A DNA stretch of 64,000 bases. Origin: CAVWNR01 sp963756525 (GTDB lineage Bacteria > Actinomycetota > Actinomycetes > Mycobacteriales > Jatrophihabitantaceae). Below are positions 15,859-23,680 of the stretch, one piece after another (positions within the stretch are counted from its first letter, which is position 1; each line of letters begins with the position of its first letter). A program made the position numbers and the translations under genes. The stretch lies in the NCBI GenBank assembly GCA_963756525.1, contig CAVWNR010000001.1, forward strand, positions 930,001 to 994,000, written 5' to 3'. Under the pieces are notes generated by a model. That model was given only the letters and a program-made list of their open reading frames with translations, had not been told where the DNA came from and did no database searches.

Positions 15859-16574
15859 CGTCGCAGGCTCGCGCCGAAACCGTGGCCAACGCCTCGGCTG
15901 CGCCGTTTCGCGGCGTGGTAGCGCTGGACGGGCCGTCCGGCACGGGCAAGTCCACCGTGGCCCGCCGGCTCGCCGGGCGGATCGGTGCCCGCTACCTCGA
16001 CACCGGCGCGATGTACCGCGCCGCCACGCTAGCCGTGCTCCGGGCCGGCGCCGACCCGGCCGATGCGGCCGCGGTCGCTGAGGTCGTCGACCGCGTGCGG
16101 CTGGAGATCGCGACCGACCCGTCCGGCGCCGGCGTGCGGCTGGACGGCCAGGACGTGAGCGCGGCCATTCGCAGCGGCGAGGTCACCGCGGCGGTCAGCG
16201 CCGTGTCGGCGATCCCCGAGGTGCGGGCGCGGATGGTCGGCCAACAGCGTGCCCTGATCGGCGCCGGCGGCATCGTCGTCGAGGGGCGCGACATCGGATC
16301 CGTCGTCTGGCCGCAGGCGCAGCCCAAGGTGTACCTGACCGCCAGCGCGGACGCGCGGGCGCGGCGGCGGGCTGCGGAGCTCGGCGACGGCGCCGATGTC
16401 CGGGTCGTCTCGCGGCAGCTGCAGCGCCGCGACGCGATGGACAGCTCCCGCGCGATCAGCCCGCTCAGCCGCGCCGAGGACGCCGTCGAACTCGACAGCA
16501 CGGCACTCGACGTCGACCAGGTGGTCCAGCGGCTGGTCGACATCGTGCGCGACAGCGTGGCCTGCGATGGCTGA
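15855..16574 (+). CDS. cmk: Cytidylate kinase
   Basis: Cmk phosphorylates CMP and dCMP with ATP. The 239-residue product has the P-loop ALDGPSGTGKSTVARRLA (about residues 23-40), the CMP-binding region RYLDTGAMYRAATLAVL, the VVEGRDIGSVVWP segment and the lid ARRRAAELG. The 20-residue N-terminal extension is variable. GTG at 15855 overlaps the rluB stop. Its own 3' end overlaps the der ATG (16567) by eight bases, implying coupled translation. Confidence 0.95.
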   Translation: MTSQARAETVANASAAPFRGVVALDGPSGTGKSTVARRLAGRIGARYLDTGAMYRAATLAVLRAGADPADAAAVAEVVDRVRLEIATDPSGAGVRLDGQDVSAAIRSGEVTAAVSAVSAIPEVRARMVGQQRALIGAGGIVVEGRDIGSVVWPQAQPKVYLTASADARARRRAAELGDGADVRVVSRQLQRRDAMDSSRAISPLSRAEDAVELDSTALDVDQVVQRLVDIVRDSVACDG

Positions 16575-17916
16575 GCCGGACGGCGAGCAAGCCGCTGCCG
16601 AGGCGCCCCCGGTCGTGGCCGTCGTCGGCCGGCCGAACGTGGGCAAGTCGACGCTGGTGAACCGGCTGCTCGGACGGCGGGAGGCTGTCGTCCAGGACGT
16701 GCCGGGCGTCACGCGGGATCGGATCGCCTACGACGCGGTCTGGGGCGGGCGCCGGTTCACCCTGGTCGACACCGGGGGTTGGGAGCCGGATGCGAAAGGC
16801 CTGCAGGCGCTGGTGTCGACGCAGGCCGAACGCGCGGTCGCGGCGGCCGACCTCGTCGTCTACGTCGTCGACGGGCGCACCGGTGCCACCGACACCGACG
16901 TCGCGGTGGCCCGCACGCTGCGCCGCTCGCGCCGTCCGGTCATCCTCGCGGTGACCAAGGTCGACGACGAGCGGGGCGAGCCGGACGCGGCCGAGCTGTG
17001 GTCGCTGGGCCTCGGCCAGCCGTACCCGGTCAGCGGGCTGCACGGCCGGGGAAGCGGCGACCTGCTCGACGCGGTGCTCGACGCGCTGCCAGCAGCCCCC
17101 GCCGACTTGGCCGACGACACCGGCCCGCGCCGGGTCGCGCTCGTCGGCCGGCCGAACGTCGGAAAGTCCAGCCTGCTCAACAAGATCACCGGCGAGGAGC
17201 GGGCGGTGGTCGACGAGGCGGCGGGTACGACGATCGACCCGGTCGACAGCCTGGTCGTGCTCGGGGCCGAAACGTGGCGGTTCGTCGACACGGCCGGGCT
17301 GCGTCGCAAGGTGCACCAGGCCGCGGGGATGGAGTACTACGCCAGCCTGCGCACCGCCGGCGCGATCGCGGCGGCGGAGGTGGCGGTGGTGCTGCTGGAC
17401 GCCTCTGAACCGCTCAGCGAGCAGGACCAGCGGGTGATCTCCATGGTCGTCGATGCCGGCCGGGCGCTCGTGCTGGCGTTCAACAAGTGGGACCTGCTCG
17501 ACGACGACCGGCGCGAACGCCTCGAGCGCGAGGTCGGCCGCGATCTCGCGCGGGTCGCCTGGGCGCCGCGGGTGAACGTCTCGGCGCGCACCGGGCGGGC
17601 GGTCGAGCGGCTCGCCCCGGCGCTGCGCACCAGCCTGGCGTCCTGGGACCGGCGCATCTCGACCGGGCGGCTGTACGCGTGGCTCTCCGAGCTGGTCGCG
17701 GCCACCCCGCCGCCCGCGCGCGGTGGCCGGGCCCCGCGCCTGCTCTTCGGCACGCAGGCGGCCACCCGGCCGCCGCGGTTCGTGCTGTTCACCACCGGCT
17801 TCCTCGAGGCGGGTTACCGCCGCTTCGTCGAGCGGCGCCTGCGCGAGGATTTCGACTTCACCGGGACGCCGATCGAGATCTCGGTGCGGGTCCGGCAGAA
17901 ACGGCGGCGGAGTTGA
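16567..17916 (+). CDS. der: GTPase Der (EngA)
   Basis: Der is a double-GTPase needed for 50S subunit assembly. In this 449-residue product G-domain 1 has GRPNVGKSTLVNRLLG (about residues 22-37) and DTGGWE; G-domain 2 has GRPNVGKSSLLNKITG (about 195-210), DTAGLRRK and the NKWD motif. A KH-like domain follows (RISTGRLYAWLSEL to the basic end VRVRQKRRR). The start at 16567 overlaps cmk. It ends the conserved parA-scpAB-rluB-cmk-der block. tRNA-Pro follows 31 bases after the stop. Confidence 0.96.
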   Translation: MAEPDGEQAAAEAPPVVAVVGRPNVGKSTLVNRLLGRREAVVQDVPGVTRDRIAYDAVWGGRRFTLVDTGGWEPDAKGLQALVSTQAERAVAAADLVVYVVDGRTGATDTDVAVARTLRRSRRPVILAVTKVDDERGEPDAAELWSLGLGQPYPVSGLHGRGSGDLLDAVLDALPAAPADLADDTGPRRVALVGRPNVGKSSLLNKITGEERAVVDEAAGTTIDPVDSLVVLGAETWRFVDTAGLRRKVHQAAGMEYYASLRTAGAIAAAEVAVVLLDASEPLSEQDQRVISMVVDAGRALVLAFNKWDLLDDDRRERLEREVGRDLARVAWAPRVNVSARTGRAVERLAPALRTSLASWDRRISTGRLYAWLSELVAATPPPARGGRAPRLLFGTQAATRPPRFVLFTTGFLEAGYRRFVERRLREDFDFTGTPIEISVRVRQKRRRS

Positions 17917-17947
17917 CCGCCGCGCTGCGATAGGCTGGCCCACCGAC

Positions 17948-18021
17948 CGGGACGTGGCGCAGTTTGGTAGCGCACCTGACTGGGGGTCAGGGGGTCGTGG
18001 GTTCAAATCCCGCCGTCCCGA
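17948..18021 (+). tRNA. tRNA-Pro (anticodon GGG)
   Basis: The gene folds as a complete cloverleaf of 74 bases. The acceptor arms CGGGACG (17948-17954) and CGTCCCG (18014-18020) pair fully, with discriminator A at 18021. The D-loop contains AGTTTGGTAGC, the anticodon arm is CTGACTGGGGGTCAG with anticodon GGG, and the T-loop is GTGGGTTCAAATCCC. No CCA is encoded. TAGGCT at 17931-17936 is a probable -10. Confidence 0.95.
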
Positions 18022-18083
18022 CACGCGGGTACCGGTCGGGCGCCGCCGCGCGATCAGCGTCGGACAACCGTCCCCCTTCCGTC

Positions 18084-18131
18084 ATGATCTCGGGCGGATC
18101 TGCGGGATCTGGCCGATTGGCCCGAGATCAT
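18084..18131. other. 12-bp inverted repeat between tRNA-Pro and acyl-CoA synthetase
   Basis: ATGATCTCGGGC (18084-18095) and GCCCGAGATCAT (18120-18131) are exact reverse complements separated by 24 bases. It may be a weak terminator for the tRNA transcript or an operator for the downstream gene, whose ATG lies 16 bases after the right arm. There is no U-tract, so the operator reading is at least as likely. Confidence 0.45.
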
Positions 18132-18146
18132 CAAGGTTAGGGGTGG

Positions 18147-19700
18147 ATGATCATGGCAACATCGCCGGTCCGGCCGCACGCGCGCGGCGCTGCCCCGTTC
18201 GACACCTCCGGTGTGATCCGCGACGGCAGCGGCATCGCGCACTACCAAGACCTGCCGGACTCGCTGGTCGCGATGCTGCGGGCCAGCGTCGACGCCCAGG
18301 GCGACACCGAGGCGGTAGTGGAAGTGGGCGGCCCGCGGCTGACCTACCGGCAGCTGTGGGATCGCGCCGCGCGGGTGGCCGGGGGCCTTCGGGCGGCGGG
18401 CGTCCAACGCGGCGACCGGGTCGGCAACCTGCTGCCGGCCGGCGCGGACTGGGTGGCGGCGTTCCTGGCCAGCCAGCTCGCGGGAGCCGTCGCGGTGCCG
18501 GTGAACACCCGGTTCGCCGGCCCGGAGATCGACTACGTGCTGGAGGACTCCGGCGCCCGCTACACCTTCCGGCCCGGTGAGCCGCTGCCAGAGGCGGCAC
18601 CCGTGGCGACGGAGGATCTTCGCAAGGACGATCTGGCGGCGATCTTCTACACCAGCGGCACCACTGGGTTCCCCAAAGGCGCCATGACCACCCACGAGAA
18701 CTTCCTGTCGAATGTCGAGACTGCGATCCGGGTGATCGAGATCGACCGCGCCGACGGGCCGACGCTTCGCAACCTGGTGTCCGTGCCGCTGTTTCACGTC
18801 ACCGGCTGCAACAGCCAACTGCTGCTGCAGTTGGCGCTCGGCGGCACGACGGTGGTGCTGCCGGCCTTCGACGTGCAGGCGTTCCTCCGGACGATCGCCG
18901 AGGAGCGGGTCAACCTCTTGACCAGCGTCCCGGCGATCTACGCGCTGGCGCTGATGCAACCCAACCTCGCCGACTTCGACGTCCGCACCGTCAGCCGCGT
19001 CGCCTACGGCGGCGCGCCGATCGCGCCGACGTTGGTGCAACGCATCAAGCAGCATTTCCCGCAGGCGCGAGTGGGCAACGGTTTCGGGCTCACCGAGACG
19101 TCGTCCATCGCCACGTTCCTGCCGCACGAGTGGGCCGCCGAGCACGCCGACTCGGTCGGCTTCGCCGCCCCGGTGGTCGATCTCGCGCTCGACGGAGCGG
19201 ACCCGGCCAGCGGGGTGGGCGAGCTGCTGATCCGTGGAGCGAATGTGGTGCCCGGCTACTGGAACAAGCCGGAGGCCACCGCCAGCACGTTCGTCGACGG
19301 CTGGCTGCACAGCGGCGACCTGGCCCGCATCGACGACGAGGGTCTGGTGTACATCGTCGACCGCGCCAAGGACATGATCAACCGCGGCGGTGAGAACGTG
19401 TACTCCGTCGAGGTGGAGAACGCGCTCGCCGGGGCGCCTGGGGTGGCCGACGCCGCAGTGGTCGCGGTGCCCGACCCGGTCATGGGCGAGAAGGTCGGCG
19501 CGGTGGTGGTGTCGACGCCCGGCGCCGAGTTCGACCCGCAGGCGGTGATCACCTACCTCGGCGATCGGCTGGCCGACTTCAAGATTCCGCAGTACTTCGC
19601 GGTGCACCCCGGACCGCTGCCGCGCAACCCCGGCGGCAAGCTGCTCAAGCGTGAGCTTCGGGAGAGCACCGAGTGGGGTCCGCCGGTGCGCGGCCGATAG
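18147..19700 (+). CDS. Acyl-CoA synthetase / AMP-dependent ligase
   Basis: This 517-residue adenylate-forming enzyme activates a carboxylic acid (probably a medium/long-chain or aromatic acid) to acyl-AMP and then acyl-CoA. The AMP-binding motif IFYTSGTTGFPKGAM is near residues 166-180. Motif A5 reads GNGFGLTETSS, and WLHSGDLARIDDEGLVYIVD with RAKDMINRGGENVYSVEVE marks the hinge and C-terminal subdomain. The catalytic Lys lies in NPGGKLLKREL. The substrate is not predictable. ATG at 18147 is preceded by AGGGGTGG; a second ATG at 18153 is possible. It overlaps nothing upstream and ends 11 bases before the phosphatidyltransferase, so the two may be cotranscribed. Confidence 0.9.
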   Translation: MIMATSPVRPHARGAAPFDTSGVIRDGSGIAHYQDLPDSLVAMLRASVDAQGDTEAVVEVGGPRLTYRQLWDRAARVAGGLRAAGVQRGDRVGNLLPAGADWVAAFLASQLAGAVAVPVNTRFAGPEIDYVLEDSGARYTFRPGEPLPEAAPVATEDLRKDDLAAIFYTSGTTGFPKGAMTTHENFLSNVETAIRVIEIDRADGPTLRNLVSVPLFHVTGCNSQLLLQLALGGTTVVLPAFDVQAFLRTIAEERVNLLTSVPAIYALALMQPNLADFDVRTVSRVAYGGAPIAPTLVQRIKQHFPQARVGNGFGLTETSSIATFLPHEWAAEHADSVGFAAPVVDLALDGADPASGVGELLIRGANVVPGYWNKPEATASTFVDGWLHSGDLARIDDEGLVYIVDRAKDMINRGGENVYSVEVENALAGAPGVADAAVVAVPDPVMGEKVGAVVVSTPGAEFDPQAVITYLGDRLADFKIPQYFAVHPGPLPRNPGGKLLKRELRESTEWGPPVRGR

Positions 19701-19711
19701 CGGGAGGTGGC

Positions 19712-20308
19712 GTGGTCGCGGACGTGTCCGACGGTGCGAGCACCGACCGGCTTCTCACCATTCCCAATGGGCTCAGCGCCCTGCGCCTGCTGGGCGTGCC
19801 GCTGTTCCTGTGGCTGCTGCTCGGCCCGCACGCCGACCTCGTCGCGCTGGCCGTCCTCATGGTCTCCGGGTTCACCGACTGGGCCGACGGCGTGCTCGCG
19901 CGCAAGCTCAACCAGACCAGCCGCCTCGGCGCGCTGCTCGACCCGACCGTTGACCGGCTCTACATCCTCGCCACGCTGGTCGGGCTGTCGCTGCGGCACA
20001 TCATCCCGTGGTGGCTGGCGGTGATCCTGGTCGGGCGGGACGTGCTGCTGCTCATCCCCCTGCTGGTGCTGCGCCGGCACGGATACGGGCCGCCGCCGGT
20101 GCACTATCTGGGCAAGGCGGCGACGTTCTGCCTGCTCTACGCGTTCCCGCTGCTGCTGCTCGGAGCGCGCACCGGCACCCTCGCCGACGTCGCCCGCCCG
20201 ATCGCCTGGGCCTTCACCATCTGGGGCACGGCGCTGTATCTGTGGGCCGGCGGCTTGTACGTCCTGCAGGTCCGGCGGCTGACCAGGAGCGCGGCGCGAC
20301 GGCGGTGA
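19712..20308 (+). CDS. CDP-alcohol phosphatidyltransferase family protein
   Basis: This 198-residue integral membrane enzyme of phospholipid synthesis has the family signature D-x2-D-G-x2-A-R-x8-G-x3-D-x3-D as DWADGVLARKLNQTS then RLGALLDPTVDR (about residues 50-77), the divalent-metal and CDP site. About six hydrophobic segments are visible. The alcohol acceptor (glycerol-3-phosphate, inositol phosphate or another lipid) cannot be told. In mycobacteria pgsA2 lies upstream of gcvH in the same neighbourhood. GTG at 19712 is selected because GGGAGG precedes it by about five bases; an upstream ATG at 19673 would lie inside the synthetase gene. Confidence 0.88.
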   Translation: MVADVSDGASTDRLLTIPNGLSALRLLGVPLFLWLLLGPHADLVALAVLMVSGFTDWADGVLARKLNQTSRLGALLDPTVDRLYILATLVGLSLRHIIPWWLAVILVGRDVLLLIPLLVLRRHGYGPPPVHYLGKAATFCLLYAFPLLLLGARTGTLADVARPIAWAFTIWGTALYLWAGGLYVLQVRRLTRSAARRR

Positions 20309-20329
20309 CCCGGCGTGCGAGCCGGGCGA

Positions 20330-20335
20330 TAGGGT
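20330..20335 (+). promoter_or_regulatory. -10 box of the gcvH promoter
   Basis: TAGGGT (20330-20335) lies 39 bases upstream of the gcvH ATG, leaving a leader of roughly 30 bases that contains GGAAAGGCCGAGAG near the start codon. It is inferred from sequence only. Confidence 0.4.
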
Positions 20336-20374
20336 CGCCTCGCCGCACCCCCTTCGAGTCGGAAAGGCCGAGAG

Positions 20375-20755
20375 ATGGCGCAGGTTCCAGACGAGCTGAA
20401 GTACACCGCCGAGCACGAGTGGGTACACGTGTCGGGCTCCACCGTCCGCATCGGCATCACCGACTTCGCCCAGCAGTCGCTCGGCGACGTCGTCTACGTC
20501 TCCTTGCCCGAGACAGGCACCGCGGTGACCCAGGGAGAGTCCATGGGCGAAGTGGAGTCCACCAAGAGCGTCTCCGATCTCTACGCTCCGGTCGGCGGCA
20601 CCGTCACCGCACGCAACGACGCGCTCGACGGCCAGCCCGAGCTGATCAACTCCGATCCGTACGGGGAGGGTTGGCTGGTCGAGATCGACGGCGCCGACCC
20701 CGCCCAGATCGACGGGCTGCTCGACGCGTCCGCGTACAACTCGCTGAGCAGCTGA
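20375..20755 (+). CDS. gcvH: Glycine cleavage system H protein
   Basis: GcvH carries the aminomethyl group on a lipoyl arm between the P, T and L proteins of the glycine cleavage complex. The 126-residue product has the lipoylation site in MGEVESTKSVSDLYAP, with the acceptor Lys at about residue 64, and the N-terminal HEWV segment typical of GcvH. Length is standard. It is separated from the other gcv genes, heading the gcvH-garA-ftsR-DUF151-merR cluster that is conserved in mycobacteria. GGAAAGG/GAGAG precede the ATG. Confidence 0.95.
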   Translation: MAQVPDELKYTAEHEWVHVSGSTVRIGITDFAQQSLGDVVYVSLPETGTAVTQGESMGEVESTKSVSDLYAPVGGTVTARNDALDGQPELINSDPYGEGWLVEIDGADPAQIDGLLDASAYNSLSS

Positions 20756-20759
20756 CGAT

Positions 20760-20776
20760 CCCGGCCGCCGGCCGGG
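20760..20776 (+). terminator. GC hairpin after gcvH
   Basis: CCCGGCC (20760-20766), three-base loop, GGCCGGG (20770-20776): a perfect 7-bp GC stem starting five bases after the gcvH stop. No T-run follows. It may terminate or attenuate transcription before the separate garA promoter. Confidence 0.45.
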
Positions 20777-20840
20777 GCTGAGTTCGCAGCCGCGAGTATG
20801 CGCACCCGCTGTGAACGACACGCTCTAGCTCCACCTTCGA

Positions 20841-20870
20841 TTGACCCTTGCGACGGCGCGGCTCTAGGCT
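20841..20870 (+). promoter_or_regulatory. Vegetative-type promoter upstream of garA
   Basis: TTGACC (20841-20846), 18-base spacer, TAGGCT (20865-20870) is a good match to a principal-sigma promoter. A second -10-like TAGCGT lies at 20941-20946, closer to the garA start at 20998, so two transcription starts are possible. Confidence 0.5.
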
Positions 20871-20997
20871 CGCCAAACCGAACGGTGCGCCGGTCAGCTT
20901 GATCGAACCGGGCCCGCCCGGCTCGCTTCGAAGGCTCGTCTAGCGTGGCTGCTGGGACAACCCGTTCGAACCGCTTCGCACAGAAGGGCAACCGCGA

Positions 20998-21519
20998 GTG
21001 TTCTGCACCGCCTGCGGCACCGAGAACCCGCCCGGTAGTCGTTTCTGCACCAACTGCGGCTCGGCCCTGCCCGAGGCCGCCTACCCCGGCGGCCCCGAGA
21101 CCACGAGCGTGCTGTCCGCCGCGGGTGGCCTGCCCGACATCGACGGCGACTTCTCGGCGGACGCGCACCAGGGTGCCGTCGACGCGCTCGCGCCCGGCTC
21201 GGCCCTGCTGGTGGTCAAGCGCGGCCCGAACGCCGGCAGCCGATTCCTGCTCGACCAGGACGTCACGACGGCGGGTCGCCACCCAGACAGCGACATCTTC
21301 CTCGACGATGTGACTGTGTCGCGCCGCCACGCCGAGTTCCGCCGCGAAGGCAGCGGCTACACCGTGCACGACGTCGGGTCGCTGAACGGCACCTACGTCA
21401 ACCGCGAGCGCATCGAGGCGGTCCCGCTCAGCGGCGGCGACGAAGTGCAGATCGGCAAGTTCCGGCTGGTGTACCTGACCGCGGCGGTCCGCGCCGGCGC
21501 GGGAGCGGAGCCTGCGTGA
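20998..21519 (+). CDS. garA: GarA-like FHA regulator with N-terminal zinc ribbon
   Basis: This 173-residue protein has a C-terminal forkhead-associated domain (about residues 75-160: TAGRHPDSDIFLDDVTVSRR and HDVGSLNGTYVN, with the phosphothreonine-contacting Arg, Ser and Asn). It also has the phospho-acceptor motif ETTSV at residues 34-38, the site that PknB/PknG kinases modify in GarA/OdhI. In those proteins phosphorylation makes the FHA domain bind its own tail, releasing 2-oxoglutarate dehydrogenase and glutamate dehydrogenase. The extra feature is an N-terminal four-Cys zinc ribbon (C3, C6, C17, C20). The start at GTG 20998 is preceded by GAAGGGC. Position between gcvH and ftsR supports the GarA identity. 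Confidence 0.9.
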   Translation: MFCTACGTENPPGSRFCTNCGSALPEAAYPGGPETTSVLSAAGGLPDIDGDFSADAHQGAVDALAPGSALLVVKRGPNAGSRFLLDQDVTTAGRHPDSDIFLDDVTVSRRHAEFRREGSGYTVHDVGSLNGTYVNRERIEAVPLSGGDEVQIGKFRLVYLTAAVRAGAGAEPA

Positions 21520-22253
21520 GCTCGACGAGCACCGCCCCGTCACCGCGGGGCACCCTCTCCATCGGTGAGGTGCTCGCTGCACTGCGGGGCGAGTTCCCCG
21601 ACGTCACGATCAGCAAGATCCGCTTCCTGGAAACCGAGGGGCTCATCCATCCCGACCGCACACCGTCCGGCTACCGCAAGTTCAGCGGGTCCGACGTGGC
21701 CCGGCTGAAATACGTGCTGGCCCAGCAGCGCGACCACTACCTACCCCTTCGAGTGATCAAGGACCAGCTCGACGCGATGGACCGCGGCCTGGTCCCGTCG
21801 GGCCCGAGCGGGCTGCCACCCGTCGCGCATCTCGCCATCGCCGACAACGCGCCCACCGCCGAGCACTTCCGTGCGACCGCGGCCAGCCTGCGCATGTCGC
21901 GCGACGAGCTGCTCAACGCCACCGGCCTCACCGCCGAGCAGCTGCGCGAGCTCGAGCAGTTCGGTCTGGTCCGGTCCCGGGCCGGCGGTCGCTACGACGA
22001 CGATGCGCTAGCGATCGGGCAGGTCGTCGCCGAGATGGCGCGCTACGGGCTGGAGGCGCGTCATCTGCGGGCGTTCCGCACGGCCGCCGAACGGGAGGTG
22101 AGCCTGTTCGCGCAGGTGGTCGGCCCGCTGGTCAAGCAGCGCAGCGCGCAGGCCAAGGCGCGCGCCGAGGAGACGGTCCGCGAGCTGGCCGCGCTCTCCG
22201 TGCGGTTGCACGCGGCGCTGGTGCAGATCGGCCTGCGAGACGTCACCAGCTGA
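21516..22253 (+). CDS. ftsR: MerR-family regulator FtsR (Rv1828 type)
   Basis: This 245-residue regulator has an N-terminal winged-helix MerR domain (LSIGEVLAALRGEFPDVTIS and LIHPDRTPSGYRKF) and a longer effector/dimerisation region than classic MerR proteins. In Corynebacterium the orthologue activates ftsZ and related division genes. A middle helix set (TAEQLRELEQFGLV) looks like a second helix-turn-helix, as in Rv1828. GTG at 21516 overlaps the garA stop (GTGA). No metal-binding Cys cluster is present, so it is not a metal sensor. Confidence 0.88.
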   Translation: MSSTSTAPSPRGTLSIGEVLAALRGEFPDVTISKIRFLETEGLIHPDRTPSGYRKFSGSDVARLKYVLAQQRDHYLPLRVIKDQLDAMDRGLVPSGPSGLPPVAHLAIADNAPTAEHFRATAASLRMSRDELLNATGLTAEQLRELEQFGLVRSRAGGRYDDDALAIGQVVAEMARYGLEARHLRAFRTAAEREVSLFAQVVGPLVKQRSAQAKARAEETVRELAALSVRLHAALVQIGLRDVTS

Positions 22254-22312
22254 GCGAACTTTCATCGCCGACGGCGGGGGAGCGATCCCGCGCCCCTACC
22301 GGCAACTGCGTG

Positions 22313-22318
22313 TAGCGT
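22313..22318 (+). promoter_or_regulatory. -10 box upstream of the DUF151 gene
   Basis: TAGCGT at 22313-22318 lies 72 bases before the GTG at 22391. The leader contains GAGAGGG near the start codon. It is a candidate only. Confidence 0.35.
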
Positions 22319-22390
22319 CGAATGACGCAGGACCGTCCGGCTGCGGCGCAATCCATGTGTCGCCGCCGCTGAAAGTCGAGAGGGTCGCTC

Positions 22391-22861
22391 GTGCATCCGT
22401 TGCGCGTCGTCGGCGTTCGCGTGGAACTGCCGGCCAACCAGCCGGTCGTGCTGCTGCGCGAGGAAGACGGCATCCGGTACCTGCCCATCTGGATCGGCGC
22501 GGTCGAGGCGTCGGCGATCGCGTTCCAGCAGCAGGGCGTGCAGACCGTGCGGCCGTTGACCCACGACCTGATGCGTGACGTGATCAAGGCTCTCGGCGTG
22601 CGGCTGGAAGCGGTGCACATCACCGAACTGCGCGACGACGTGTTCTACGCAGAGCTGCGCTTCTCCGGCGGCGTGTCGGTGAGCGCCCGACCGTCAGATG
22701 CGATCGCGCTCGCGCTGCGCTGCGAGGTGGAGATCCTCGGCTCGGATGCCGTGCTCGACGCGGCAGGCATCGAGATCCCGGACGAGCAGGAGGACGAGGT
22801 CGAGCGGTTCCGCGAGTTTCTCGACAACGTCTCACCGGAGGATTTCGCATCCGGCGGGTGA
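22391..22861 (+). CDS. Bifunctional nuclease domain (DUF151) protein
   Basis: This 156-residue protein carries the DUF151/BFN fold: LREEDGIRYLPIWIGAVEAS near residues 22-41, LTHDLMRDVIKALG, and SARPSDAIALALRCE near 100-114. It is the orthologue by position of Rv1829, whose function is not established in mycobacteria. Thermophile and plant homologues have nuclease activity, but that should not be assumed here. An acidic C-terminal tail follows (PDEQEDEVERFREFLDNV). GTG at 22391 has a GAGAGGG ribosome-binding site. It lies between two MerR genes in the conserved order. Confidence 0.9.
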   Translation: MHPLRVVGVRVELPANQPVVLLREEDGIRYLPIWIGAVEASAIAFQQQGVQTVRPLTHDLMRDVIKALGVRLEAVHITELRDDVFYAELRFSGGVSVSARPSDAIALALRCEVEILGSDAVLDAAGIEIPDEQEDEVERFREFLDNVSPEDFASGG

Positions 22862-22876
22862 CTCCAAACCCTCAAC

Positions 22877-22893
22877 CTCAACCTGCAGTTGAG
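22877..22893. promoter_or_regulatory. Inverted repeat, candidate operator upstream of second merR
   Basis: CTCAAC-5 bases-GTTGAG (22877-22893) is a perfect 6-bp inverted repeat, preceded by one more direct copy of CTCAAC (22871-22876). It lies 35 bases upstream of the TTGACC of the merR promoter, a position fitting autoregulation by a dimeric MerR protein. Confidence 0.45.
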
Positions 22894-22927
22894 CTTGATG
22901 ACTTTGGCACAGCGCCCGCGCGTCGCG

Positions 22928-22957
22928 TTGACCGGACTCGGGTGCCGGACCTACCGT
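22928..22957 (+). promoter_or_regulatory. Promoter of the second merR gene
   Basis: TTGACC (22928-22933), 18-base spacer, TACCGT (22952-22957). The long spacer is compatible with MerR-type control. The start codon is 64 bases further on, after a strong GGAGG. Confidence 0.45.
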
Positions 22958-23021
22958 CGTGGGACGACGAAATCACGGCGGTGCAATTCCGGTCGCCGTG
23001 CGCGGAGCAGGAGGCGCTGCG

Positions 23022-23606
23022 ATGACTGACGAGGTCGAACCGGCCAACGCCGGCATGCAGCGCCCCGCTCAGGGAGCGCTCTTCCCGAACCCGGCGCCCG
23101 CGCCCGACGAGCGGATCGGTTACCGCGGCCCGACTGCCTGTTCGGCGGCCAGCATCACCTACCGGCAGCTGGACTACTGGGCACGCACCGGGCTGGTCGT
23201 GCCTTCGGTCCGCTCGGCCACCGGATCGGGGAGCCAGCGCCTGTACTCCTTCAAGGACATCCTGGTCCTGAAGGTCGTCAAGCGGCTGCTCGACACCGGC
23301 GTCTCGCTGCAGAACATCCGCTGCGCGGTCGATCATCTGCGCGCCCGCGGCGTCGACGACCTGGCCCGCATCACCCTGCTCTCCGACGGCACGACGGTCT
23401 ACGAGTGCACCTCGTCGGAGGAGGTCGTCGACCTGCTGCGTGGGGGCCAGGGCGTGTTCGGCATCGCGGTCAGCGGCGCGCTGCGCGAGCTGGTCGGCTC
23501 GCTGGCCGAGCTGCCGGGGGAGCGCACCGACGCCGCCGCATCAGCCGGCATGCTCAGCGACGACGAGCTGGCCCGGCGCCGCCACCGCCGTACCGCCGCC
23601 GGGTAG
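23022..23606 (+). CDS. MerR-family regulator (Rv1830 type)
   Basis: This 194-residue protein has a MerR winged helix. The recognition region includes ACSAASITYRQLDYWARTGL-like sequence (SAASITYRQLDYWARTGLV) and the wing QRLYSFKDILVLKVVKRLL. The C-terminal half (ITLLSDGTTVYECTSSEEVV, then DLLRGGQGVFGIAV) matches the conserved sensory region of the second MerR of this cluster. It contains no cysteine sensor motif. ATG at 23022 has GGAGG 9 bases upstream. The ligand and targets are unknown; it is the last gene of the gcvH-garA-ftsR-DUF151-merR block. Confidence 0.88.
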   Translation: MTDEVEPANAGMQRPAQGALFPNPAPAPDERIGYRGPTACSAASITYRQLDYWARTGLVVPSVRSATGSGSQRLYSFKDILVLKVVKRLLDTGVSLQNIRCAVDHLRARGVDDLARITLLSDGTTVYECTSSEEVVDLLRGGQGVFGIAVSGALRELVGSLAELPGERTDAAASAGMLSDDELARRRHRRTAAG

Positions 23607-23680
23607 CCGCTTGCCAGCTTCCAAGCACATGACATCCGTGGGCGTTCGACGTGAACAGTTCGAGCGGACGGCGCAACTCG

